From Oscillospiraceae bacterium (GTDB taxonomy: Bacteria > Bacillota > Clostridia > Oscillospirales > UBA929), in the NCBI GenBank assembly GCA_009777685.1, contig WRLJ01000087.1, forward strand, positions 1-6,794: a stretch of DNA of 6,794 bases, written 5' to 3'. Below are positions 1 to 5,512 of the stretch, one piece after another. The notes beneath the pieces were generated by a model. That model ran no database searches. It saw nothing but the letters and a program-made list of their open reading frames with translations, and was not told where the DNA came from. Both the position numbers and the translations under genes were made by a program. Every line of letters starts with the position of its first letter. The stretch's first letter is position 1.

Positions 1-442
1 TCGGCACGGAGAGGGGCAGCAGATAGACAAGATACCCGAACACCGCCGGCGTCCCCAGCACGACCGCCGCCGCCATCGTCTGCCCCAGATTGTGCGCCGC
101 CGCGCCCGCCACGGAGACGCCGTAGACGCTCAGCGCGGGGCGTGTCCGCAGGATTGCCATCGCCGCCAGCGCCAGCAGCCCGCCCGTCAGCGAGAACGCC
201 AGTGAGCCGGTCTGGCCGAACAGGATCGCCGCCAGCACGCACCGCGCCGCGACGACCCCCGCCGAAGCGCGGACGCCCAGCCGGTCCAGCGCGATCAGCG
301 TGACGATGTTCGCCAGCCCCAGCTTCAAGCCCGGAACGGGCGCGGCGGGAATCCAGCGCTCGATATACGCCAGCGCGAAGGCCAGCGCGACGAGGATGCC
401 GCCCTCCGCCAGCCGCGCGGCGGGGGATCGGGACCCCCTCAC
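1..442 (-). CDS. Gx transporter family protein (heptaprenyl diphosphate synthase component I-like), 3'-truncated by window edge
   Basis: I translated this by hand from the minus strand: 147 codons are visible and the frame is still open at the left edge, so the C-terminus (probably a few tens of residues) is missing. The protein is strongly hydrophobic with several predicted membrane helices (about residues 14-30, 41-54, 58-76, 80-98, 108-130, 132-145). The family signature is clear: PGLKLGLAN at about 37-45, a LFGQTGSLAFSLTGG stretch at about 74-88 and GVSVAGAAAHNLGQ at about 108-121. These match the Hpre_diP_synt_I/Gx transporter family, whose members resemble ECF S-components. The substrate is unproven, and the old name 'component I of heptaprenyl diphosphate synthase' should not be taken as an enzymatic function. 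The GTG start at 442-440 overlaps the upstream TGA as GTGA, implying translational coupling with the NusG-II gene. This pair recurs in Bacillota. Family call is firm; function is not. Confidence 0.9.
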   Translation of the reverse strand, partial: MRGSRSPAARLAEGGILVALAFALAYIERWIPAAPVPGLKLGLANIVTLIALDRLGVRASAGVVAARCVLAAILFGQTGSLAFSLTGGLLALAAMAILRTRPALSVYGVSVAGAAAHNLGQTMAAAVVLGTPAVFGYLVYLLPLSVP

Positions 443-834
443 AGGACGCCCCGCGGCCGGCGGACGGGGGGGGGGCCCAGGATCACGTCATACTCGCCCT
501 CGCCCTCGATCCGCAGAACGCAGCGGTTGGGCAGGCACGCCGCCACGCGGCCCGGCCGTTCCAGCCAGCCGCTGCGGACGCAAAGCCCGTCAGGACAGTC
601 GGACGCGGCAAAGCGCGCCCGCCCGTCCTCCACCCGGATGACGATTTGGCCGTTTTCCCCGTAGGCGTAGTCGCCGCCCGGCCCGTCCAGCGGGATGCGG
701 GCCAGCACCGCGTCGTCCCGGATCACGACCGCCGTCCGCGCCGTGCCGCGCGCGAACGGCGCGTACCAAACCAGCGCCGCTGGGAGAGCCAGCAGCAGCA
801 CGGTCAATATGACGATCGCATCCGCCTTCTTCAT
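439..834 (-). CDS. NusG domain II-containing protein, small membrane-anchored
   Basis: A 131-aa protein with a short charged N-terminus (MKKAD), one membrane helix at about residues 6-24, and an extracytoplasmic beta-rich domain. The diagnostic block is SDCPDGLCVRSGWLERPGRV at about 78-97, followed by CLPNRC at about 100-105. The C-P-x-x-x-C and CLPN elements are the hallmark of the stand-alone NusG domain II family. Despite the name, the protein lacks the NGN domain of the transcription factor NusG, and its role is unknown. The four cysteines (80, 85, 100, 105) could form disulfides or bind a cofactor, which is inference. A longer frame starts at 909, but it would overlap the divergent gene and add 25 residues ahead of the membrane anchor. 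The start at 834 is preceded by AAAGGA with 9-nt spacing and is preferred. The C-terminal tail (PPPVRRPRGVL) is encoded across a run of ten C on this strand, so its exact sequence depends on that homopolymer being correct. It ends in a 4-bp overlap with the Gx transporter gene. Confidence 0.9.
   Translation of the reverse strand: MKKADAIVILTVLLLALPAALVWYAPFARGTARTAVVIRDDAVLARIPLDGPGGDYAYGENGQIVIRVEDGRARFAASDCPDGLCVRSGWLERPGRVAACLPNRCVLRIEGEGEYDVILGPPPVRRPRGVL
466..475. repeat. Homopolymer tract, ten consecutive G (C10 on the coding strand)
   Basis: Ten G in a row on the plus strand lie inside the 3' end of the NusG domain II gene and encode the tri-proline of its tail. Such tracts are prone to slipped-strand change and to sequencing error. 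By hand translation, adding one C moves the frame so that the NusG-II stop is skipped and the frame enters the downstream Gx gene in phase, with no stop between them. Confidence 0.95.
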
Positions 835-901
835 AGGCCCGGTTCCTTTCGCATATCTTGTACCAGTGAGCGCGCGAAAAATAACTGACGGGGGTTGAAC
901 G
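835..901. promoter_or_regulatory. Divergent intergenic region, presumed promoters for the NusG-II/Gx pair and the flippase gene
   Basis: These 67 bp separate two divergently read units, so both promoters should lie here or inside the opposite gene. It is more AT-rich than its surroundings. On the minus strand, a TGG-TACAAG sequence (plus-strand 857-865) could be an extended -10 sitting just upstream of the AAAGGA Shine-Dalgarno (844-849), but it has no good -35. On the plus strand, TTGTAC (858-863) and AATAAC (880-885) have 16-nt spacing but match consensus poorly and would leave a leader of only about 10 nt. The flippase Shine-Dalgarno is probably the G-run at 890-894, 7 nt before its ATG. 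No operator or riboswitch is recognisable. Confidence 0.4.
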
Positions 902-2299
902 ATGTTCAAAGAACGGCGCGGGCTTAGTTTTGCGGAGTCGGCCCTGGTGCTGACGGGCGTAAACCTGTTTTCGCAGATTCTGGGGTTTGCGTACCGCGTA
1001 TGGCTCAGCCGGATGGTCAGCCCTGTGGGTCTGGGCGTATACCAATTGGTGATGCCGGTCTATTCGGTGGGAATGAGCCTGTGCGTGTCGGGCCTGACGG
1101 TGGCGGTCTCGCGCATGACCGCCGCGCACCTCGCGCGCGGGCGGTACGACGGGGCGCGCCGCGCCGTGCGGCTGTGTCTGATGGGCTGTGTCGGGCTGAT
1201 CGTCGCCGTTTCGCTGGCGGTGGTTCCGTTCAGTGACGCGATCTCCGTCCATCTGCTGGGGGACGCGCGGACGCGCGCGGGGCTGCTTCTGATGCTGCCG
1301 TGTATGCTGCTGACGGGCTGGGAAAACGTACACAAAAACTTTTTTTACGGCGCCAAGAACGTCGTCCCGCCCGCCATTGCGGAGATCGCGGAGCAAGGCT
1401 CGCGCGCGGCGGCGGTGCTGGGCCTGCTATTCTGGCTGGGGCCGATGTACGAGGAGGCGCAGGTCGCGCTGATTGTCACCGGCATGATCGCTTCCGAGGT
1501 CGTAAGCGCGGGGCTGCTGACCTGGTTCTACCGCCGCCATATCCGCCGCGCGGCGGAGCGGACGGGCTACAGCCTGCCGTCCCGCGGCGGCGGCGGGCCG
1601 GAGAGCGCCGTCCGTTGGGGGGCCGTCGCGCATATCGCGGTTCCGATCGCGCTGTCGAACGTCGTGAGCAACCTGATCGGATCGGCCAACTCCGTGATCG
1701 TGCCGGGACGGCTGATCCTGTCCGGCATGGCGCCGGAGCAGGCGCTGTCGGCGTTCGGCGTGGCGTTCGGGATGACGATGCCGCTGCTGGGGCTGCCGAT
1801 GGCCTTTATCGTGGCGGTGAGCCTGACGGCCATGCCGCGCCTGACGGAAGCGGCGTCTCTGGGCGACCGGGAGGCGGTGCGCAGCCGTGCCCGGCAGGCG
1901 GCGGTCGCCGCCACGGCGGTCGTCGTGCCGTCGATGGCGCTGCTGATTCCATACGGGCAGCGCGCCGCGCAGGCGCTGTTCCGCAATCCCGACGCGGGGC
2001 AGTTCATGGTCCCGCTGGCCATAGCGGCGGCGTTCAACTGCTACGAGTATGTGTTCGGCGCGATGCTGAACGGGCTGGGCCGCCAGCGGCAGACGGCGGC
2101 GGTCTACATCCTGACCAACCTGTTGCAGCTGGCGCTGACATGGGTCCTCGTCGCGCGCCCGAACCTGCGGCTGATGGGCTATGTCATGGCCTACGGCGTC
2201 AGCAACGCCATCGGCGCGGTGCTGTTCCTGATCTTTCTGCTGGACGCGGCGGGACAGAGTGATTATAGCATAAAAGCCCGGGGAAAGCTATCGTCTTAG
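902..2299 (+). CDS. SpoVB/polysaccharide-biosynthesis-type flippase (MOP superfamily)
   Basis: A 465-aa polytopic membrane protein with about 12 predicted helices (roughly 12-35, 42-64, 90-112, 124-143, 165-183, 187-208, 240-264, 283-306, 332-352, 366-388, 398-418, 424-447) and a basic cytoplasmic linker at 210-238 splitting two six-helix bundles. Family features include an N-terminal helix with a GFAYRVWLSR motif and VGLGVYQLVMPVY at 42-54. Others are the segment FFYGAKNVVPPAIAEIAEQ at 147-165, which matches the G-x-x-x-V-x-P-x-A-I-x-E-x-x-E-Q-x-x-R pattern of SpoVB-like proteins, a PLLGLP segment at 294-299, and MLNGLGRQ at 388-395. Related proteins flip lipid-linked saccharides or peptidoglycan precursors across the membrane. 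SpoVB itself acts in spore cortex formation, but the family is broad, so no gene symbol is given. The gene stands alone, divergent from NusG-II/Gx and convergent with mnmE. A G-run at 890-894 is the likely ribosome site. MurJ or YtgP-like proteins are the alternatives. Confidence 0.88.
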   Translation: MFKERRGLSFAESALVLTGVNLFSQILGFAYRVWLSRMVSPVGLGVYQLVMPVYSVGMSLCVSGLTVAVSRMTAAHLARGRYDGARRAVRLCLMGCVGLIVAVSLAVVPFSDAISVHLLGDARTRAGLLLMLPCMLLTGWENVHKNFFYGAKNVVPPAIAEIAEQGSRAAAVLGLLFWLGPMYEEAQVALIVTGMIASEVVSAGLLTWFYRRHIRRAAERTGYSLPSRGGGGPESAVRWGAVAHIAVPIALSNVVSNLIGSANSVIVPGRLILSGMAPEQALSAFGVAFGMTMPLLGLPMAFIVAVSLTAMPRLTEAASLGDREAVRSRARQAAVAATAVVVPSMALLIPYGQRAAQALFRNPDAGQFMVPLAIAAAFNCYEYVFGAMLNGLGRQRQTAAVYILTNLLQLALTWVLVARPNLRLMGYVMAYGVSNAIGAVLFLIFLLDAAGQSDYSIKARGKLSS

Positions 2300-2335
2300 T
2301 TGACGTGCAGGGTAAGAGCATTTGCGTTGCCCGTA

Positions 2336-2346
2336 TCGCGCCCTAC
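2336..2346. repeat. 11-bp repeat copy 1 (TCGCGCCCTAC)
   Basis: This is identical to 2538-2548 and in the same orientation. The two copies lie on either side of the large inverted repeat. Together with the related CGTAGGGG at 2454-2461 on the opposite orientation, they suggest a mosaic of related short repeats. The length is too short to exclude chance in such GC-rich DNA. Confidence 0.5.
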
Positions 2347-2357
2347 GAATGGTTTGT

Positions 2358-2374
2358 GGGGGAACCCCTATTTT
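2358..2374 (+). terminator. Weak candidate terminator of the flippase gene
   Basis: GGGG at 2358-2361 pairs with CCCC at 2365-2368 across a 3-nt loop and is followed by TATTTT (2369-2374), 58 nt after the flippase stop. The stem is only four G-C pairs and the CCCC is shared with the outer arm of the large palindrome, so its independent function is doubtful. Confidence 0.3.
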
Positions 2375-2461
2375 CGTCATTGCGGGCTTGCCCCGCAATC
2401 CCCCCGGATTCGCGATCCCCCGGGAGATTGCGGGGCAAGCCCGCAATGACGGTCGTAGGGG
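2365..2461. repeat. Large inverted repeat (palindromic repeat element, MITE/REP-like)
   Basis: The arms 2375-2400 and 2426-2451 are perfect 26-bp reverse complements (each begins CGTCATTGCGGGC on its own strand) around a 25-nt centre that is itself partly complementary. Outside the perfect arms the symmetry resumes after four unmatched bases: CCCCTA at 2365-2370 faces TAGGGG at 2456-2461, with identical spacing on both sides, so the full element is about 97 bp. Transcribed from either direction it would form a very stable hairpin. No U-run follows on either strand, so it is not a textbook intrinsic terminator, though it could block or protect 3' ends between the convergent genes. From memory, GTCATTGCG-ended palindromes are common dispersed repeats in several bacterial groups. 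Copy number in this genome cannot be seen here. Confidence 0.9.
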
Positions 2462-2513
2462 ACGCAGACCTCGGCGTCCCGCAGGTTATCCGCAAACTTC
2501 GGTGAACATTCAG

Positions 2514-2535
2514 AAAACCCGCGGCGCGCCGGGGG
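2514..2535 (-). terminator. Weak candidate terminator of the mnmE transcript
   Basis: Read on the minus strand, CCC-C-CGGCGCGCCG-C-GGG can fold into a GC-only hairpin with one C-C mismatch and is followed directly by TTTT (plus-strand 2517-2514). It lies about 90 nt past the mnmE stop. The core is a self-complementary 10-mer, so the real loop leaves a short stem. The position is right but the structure is marginal. Confidence 0.3.
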
Positions 2536-2537
2536 CG

Positions 2538-2548
2538 TCGCGCCCTAC
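2538..2548. repeat. 11-bp repeat copy 2 (TCGCGCCCTAC)
   Basis: Second copy of the 11-mer, 202 bp to the right of the first, next to the GC-rich palindrome CGGCGCGCCG (2522-2531). It may be the end of another degenerate dispersed repeat. Confidence 0.5.
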
Positions 2549-2625
2549 AGCGTGCGCGGCCAGGCGAACGCGGTGCGCGGGGACGGTGTCGGAGAGGACG
2601 AACTGCGGAAGGCCGGAATCCCGCT

Positions 2626-3984
2626 TTACTTGCCGATGCAAAATTCCTCGAATATGGTATCCAGCATATCCTCCGTCATGGCGCGCCCAGTCAGCTCGCT
2701 CAGCGCGTTCATGGCGCGCTCCAGCTCGACCATCACCGCGTCGGGCGTGTAGCCGCGCTCCAGCGCGTCCCGGGCCTCCCGCGCGGCGTCCAGCGTGGCG
2801 CGCGTGGCCGCGGCCTGCCGCGCGCCGGTCAGCACCGAGCCGTCGCAGACCGCGCGGGTGTCAAAGAGCCGCCGTACGACGGAATCCAGATAGTCCAGCC
2901 CCTCGCCCGTCAGCGCGGAGACCCGGCACACATGCAGAAAGGCCGCCTCCAGCGCGTCGCCCTCCACCCGGGCGGGCAGGTCGCATTTGTTGAGCAGCAC
3001 CACCGCCGGAGACTCGCGGGCGTAGTCCAGCGCCTGCCGGTCGTCGTCGTCCAGCGGCCGGGAGGCGTCCAGCACGACAAACAGCAGTCCCGCCTTCTCC
3101 GCCGCCGCGCGCGAACGGTCGACGCCCTGCCGTTCCAGAGGGTCCTGCGTCAGGCGGATGCCCGCGCAGTCGGTCAGCCGCAGGAGTACACCGCCCAGCG
3201 AGACGTTTTCCTCCAGGGTGTCCCGCGTGGTCCCCGGCGCCTCGCTGACAATGGCCCGGTCGTAGCCGGCCAGAGCGTTGAGCAGGCTGGACTTGCCCAC
3301 GTTCGGCTTGCCGATGATGGCGCAGCGCACGCCCTCCCTCAGCACGCGGCCCTGTTCGCCGTAGGTGTCCAGAAGGGACTGCAAATCGGCGATGACCGCC
3401 CCCAGAACGGGCGGCATCTCCGCAAGCTCATAGGGAGGCAGGTCTTCCTCCGGATAGTCCGCCGCAGCCTGAAAATGCGCCAGAAGCCCGGCCAGCGTGT
3501 GGTAGGCGGACATGTACCGCCGTTCGATCACCCCGGAGAGTTGGCCCGCCGCGTTGAAAGCCGCGTCCAGCGTCCGCGCGGAAATCAGGTCGCGCACGGC
3601 CTCCGCCTGACTCAGCTCCAGCTTGCCGTTGAGGAAGGCCCGCCGCGTGAACTCGCCCGGCTGGGCCGGGCGCGCTCCATGCCTCCACAGGGCCGACAGC
3701 GCGGCGTTCAGCACGACCATCGAGCCGTGCAGGTGCAGCTCGGCCACATCCTCGCCCGTCGGGCTGCGCGGCGCGCGCATAATCAGGCACAGCCCCTGAT
3801 CCAGCACGCGGCCGTCCAGCCGCACACGCCCATATACCGCCGTATGCGACGGTTGTTGGGAGAGCGGCCTTCCGTTATTGGGCTCGAACAGCGCCCCGGC
3901 GCACGGGATCGCGTCCGGCCCGCTGACGCGGATGATCCCCAGCGCCCCCGAGACCGGCGGCGTCGCCAGCGCGGCTATGGTCAT
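2626..3984 (-). CDS. mnmE: tRNA uridine-5-carboxymethylaminomethyl(34) synthesis GTPase MnmE
   Basis: MnmE works with MnmG to modify U34 in the anticodon wobble position of certain tRNAs, using a methylene-tetrahydrofolate-derived carbon and GTP hydrolysis in the cytoplasm. The protein is 452 aa, the usual family length. The N-terminal folate-binding domain starts MTIAALATPPVSGALGIIRV and includes the TGED...HG and PGEFTRRAFLNGK (about 109-121) motifs. The inserted Ras-like G domain has G1 GKPNVGKS (225-232), G2 TTRDT (252-256), G3 DCAG (272-275), G4 NKCD (332-335) and G5 SAL (356-358). The C-terminus is the invariant-type FCIGK (448-452) with the catalytically important cysteine. G3 reads DCAGIR where DTAGIR is typical, a mild substitution. 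A GTG at 3993 would add three residues but it overlaps the Shine-Dalgarno. AGGAG at 3993-3997, 8 nt before the ATG at 3984, fixes the start. It is the last gene of the minus-strand run, 37 nt after the DUF4340 stop. Confidence 0.97.
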   Translation of the reverse strand: MTIAALATPPVSGALGIIRVSGPDAIPCAGALFEPNNGRPLSQQPSHTAVYGRVRLDGRVLDQGLCLIMRAPRSPTGEDVAELHLHGSMVVLNAALSALWRHGARPAQPGEFTRRAFLNGKLELSQAEAVRDLISARTLDAAFNAAGQLSGVIERRYMSAYHTLAGLLAHFQAAADYPEEDLPPYELAEMPPVLGAVIADLQSLLDTYGEQGRVLREGVRCAIIGKPNVGKSSLLNALAGYDRAIVSEAPGTTRDTLEENVSLGGVLLRLTDCAGIRLTQDPLERQGVDRSRAAAEKAGLLFVVLDASRPLDDDDRQALDYARESPAVVLLNKCDLPARVEGDALEAAFLHVCRVSALTGEGLDYLDSVVRRLFDTRAVCDGSVLTGARQAAATRATLDAAREARDALERGYTPDAVMVELERAMNALSELTGRAMTEDMLDTIFEEFCIGK

Positions 3985-3992
3985 ATCGCACA

Positions 3993-3997
3993 CTCCT
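3993..3997 (-). promoter_or_regulatory. Shine-Dalgarno of mnmE (decides the start)
   Basis: AGGAG on the minus strand with an 8-nt gap to ATG at 3984-3982. It is the strongest ribosome site in the window. It overlaps the alternative GTG start at 3993, ruling that start out in practice. Confidence 0.85.
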
Positions 3998-4021
3998 ATG
4001 GCAAACGCAAAGCGTTTTTTC

Positions 4022-5512
4022 CTAATCCGGCAGTTCCCCGCCCGCGTCCACGATCTCCAGACCCTCGATCACCCGCTGTAATTTGCCCGCGGCGGTGTAC
4101 GCCATCTGGCTTTCCCCGTCCAGAGCGATGGCGTAGTGCCGCCCGCCGCTGACGCTGTAGAGGGACAGGGTGCGCGCCGTGCCGTCCTTCATGCGAAGCG
4201 TGAACCGCGCGTCGGGCGGGGCGTCGGGCAGCGGGTCCGTATAGGGACCGTCCAGCGATATCTCTGCCAAACGCCTGTACAGCCGCCGTCCGTTATACTC
4301 GGCCAGGGGCACACCGTCGAGAACGGAGACGAAGGGCTCGTCCGGCTCGTCCGGCTTGGGCGCGGAAACGGACTGCACGCGCAGGTTTCCGTCATATTCG
4401 TAAACGATCTCGTCCACGCCCGTAATATCATAGAACCGCGACCACGCGGTGGTGGCGCGCAGGTAGAACGGATCGCGGCTCAAAAAGCTGAAATCGCCCC
4501 CGTCCGCGCTCAGCAGAACATAGTCCGTCCCCGCCACGCGCAGAAACCGTCCGGCCTCCTCGTCCGTATTGACGCCGCCGACATGCAACTCCAGCTCCCA
4601 GCCCTCCTCGTCGCGCAGCGTGAGGATATGGGGAGCGTCCAGCCCGTAGACCGACCAGTCGGCGGGGCTTTTGTCGTAAACGCGCGCGGCCCGGAGCGTG
4701 AGGAGCGGGTCCAGAACGCCGTTTGTGATGGCATAGTCATGCCCCTCGGCCTCGAAAGGCCGGTGCAGATAGTAGCGGTTGATGCGCACGATGCCCGGCG
4801 GAGCGGACTCGCCCTCGAGGTAACGTCCGATCTCGTAGCGAAGCCCCTCGCGGTTTTCCAGGGTCAGCCGTGAAAAATGGCCGGTAAAGTCGTCGATCCG
4901 CGTCTGCCCGTCCTCGTCGGTGACCCTGTATGTTTTGAACAGTGTATAATCGCGCATGTCGTCCGGCGCGCGCGTCAGGCGCTCCGCGACATGGACGCGG
5001 ATCAGGCCGACCGTGCCCGTACCGGCCCGCATGGCATAGTGGTGCGTTCCGGTGGGCGACTGCCGCCCGATCAGCAGCTCCGCCGCCGTGCCGTCCGTCC
5101 GCGTCAGCTTCACGCGCGAGGCGGGCTTGTCCAGCCCGTAAACCTGAAGGCGCTCACTGCCCGCGTTCTCCTCCGCGATCTCGTCAACCGCAACGCGCAG
5201 GGCCGCCGCGCCCGTCTCGCGCACACGGGACATGTCCCACGGAAACACGCCGGCGGGGGTGTTCATTTTATAATCCACCGTGTCGCCCGGCACGGGGCTG
5301 ATCTCATAGCTCTCGCCGCTGTCCAGCGTAACGGTGATGTGTGTGACGGTCAAATAAGTCTCGTCCGCCAGGGGCGGGATCGGCTCCGCCGATGGAGGGG
5401 CGGGCGTGGCCTCCGGCTCCGCCTCGGGCCAAAGGGTCAGCATCAGCAAAGCGCCCCCCAGCGCAAGCAGAACGGCCAGGCCGATGACGAGGGTTTTGAT
5501 GTTCCCGGTCAT
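4022..5512 (-). CDS. DUF4340 domain-containing membrane-anchored protein
   Basis: A 496-aa protein starting MTGNIKTLVIGLAVLLALGG: one N-terminal membrane anchor (about 6-27), an acidic/proline-rich linker (about 29-50), then a long extracytoplasmic domain. It contains repeated units typical of DUF4340. One opens with YGLDKP at about 125-130 and runs through LLIG...HHYAMR...GLIR. The second opens with YGLDAP at about 289-294 and runs through LHVGG...GRFLRV...YVLLS. A weaker third at about 434-474 has FTLRMKDGT...GRHYAIALDGE...YTA. Proteins of this family are usually encoded beside GldG-like components of ABC-2 exporters. The molecular role is unknown, but a periplasmic or cell-surface accessory role is inferred. 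A longer start at 5533 is possible, but the ATG at 5512 overlaps the upstream TGA as ATGA and places the membrane anchor at the N-terminus, so it is preferred. Purine-rich AGAGGCGGAAG lies just upstream. Confidence 0.88.
   Translation of the reverse strand: MTGNIKTLVIGLAVLLALGGALLMLTLWPEAEPEATPAPPSAEPIPPLADETYLTVTHITVTLDSGESYEISPVPGDTVDYKMNTPAGVFPWDMSRVRETGAAALRVAVDEIAEENAGSERLQVYGLDKPASRVKLTRTDGTAAELLIGRQSPTGTHHYAMRAGTGTVGLIRVHVAERLTRAPDDMRDYTLFKTYRVTDEDGQTRIDDFTGHFSRLTLENREGLRYEIGRYLEGESAPPGIVRINRYYLHRPFEAEGHDYAITNGVLDPLLTLRAARVYDKSPADWSVYGLDAPHILTLRDEEGWELELHVGGVNTDEEAGRFLRVAGTDYVLLSADGGDFSFLSRDPFYLRATTAWSRFYDITGVDEIVYEYDGNLRVQSVSAPKPDEPDEPFVSVLDGVPLAEYNGRRLYRRLAEISLDGPYTDPLPDAPPDARFTLRMKDGTARTLSLYSVSGGRHYAIALDGESQMAYTAAGKLQRVIEGLEIVDAGGELPD

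Larger units (their letters stand above)
2300..2625. other. Gene-free, repeat-rich gap between convergent genes
   Basis: No convincing coding frame is present in these 326 bp between the flippase stop and the mnmE stop. Short open frames here have no ribosome site or family resemblance, and they run through the palindrome. The gap holds a large inverted repeat (2365-2461), a 7-bp stem-loop immediately to its right (GGGACGC at 2459-2465 with GCGTCCC at 2474-2480), two copies of TCGCGCCCTAC (2336-2346 and 2538-2548), and weak terminator-like hairpins on each strand. It looks like accumulated small palindromic repeats rather than a decayed gene. Confidence 0.8.

Noticed and set aside
590..1396. 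268-codon minus-strand frame spanning the divergent region
   Set aside because: It would overlap both the NusG-II gene and the flippase start. Its composition is rich in Arg, Gln and His with no domain.
1300..2262. 320-codon plus-strand frame inside the flippase gene
   Set aside because: It is the +1 shadow of the flippase, composed of Gly/Ala/Arg/Asp repeats without hydrophobic segments.
2375..2451. CRISPR repeat or insertion-sequence ends
   Set aside because: There is a single inverted pair with no spacer-repeat periodicity, no transposase frame between the arms (25 nt only) and no cas genes.
2305..2993. Small plus-strand frames through the gap between convergent genes
   Set aside because: They translate the palindrome and then the mnmE antisense strand. 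No Shine-Dalgarno and no protein-like composition.
4003..4020. AAACGC-AAA-GCGTTT hairpin followed by T on the plus strand, between DUF4340 and mnmE
   Set aside because: A T-run follows only on the plus strand, where no gene ends. The 6-bp stem is weak, and on the mnmE strand it is not followed by U residues, so a terminator or attenuator call is not justified.
2932..4152. Long plus-strand open frame (over 400 codons) antisense to mnmE
   Set aside because: It is rich in Arg, Gln and Pro with no recognisable domain, lies opposite a certain mnmE gene and crosses its start. It is typical of antisense shadows in GC-rich DNA.
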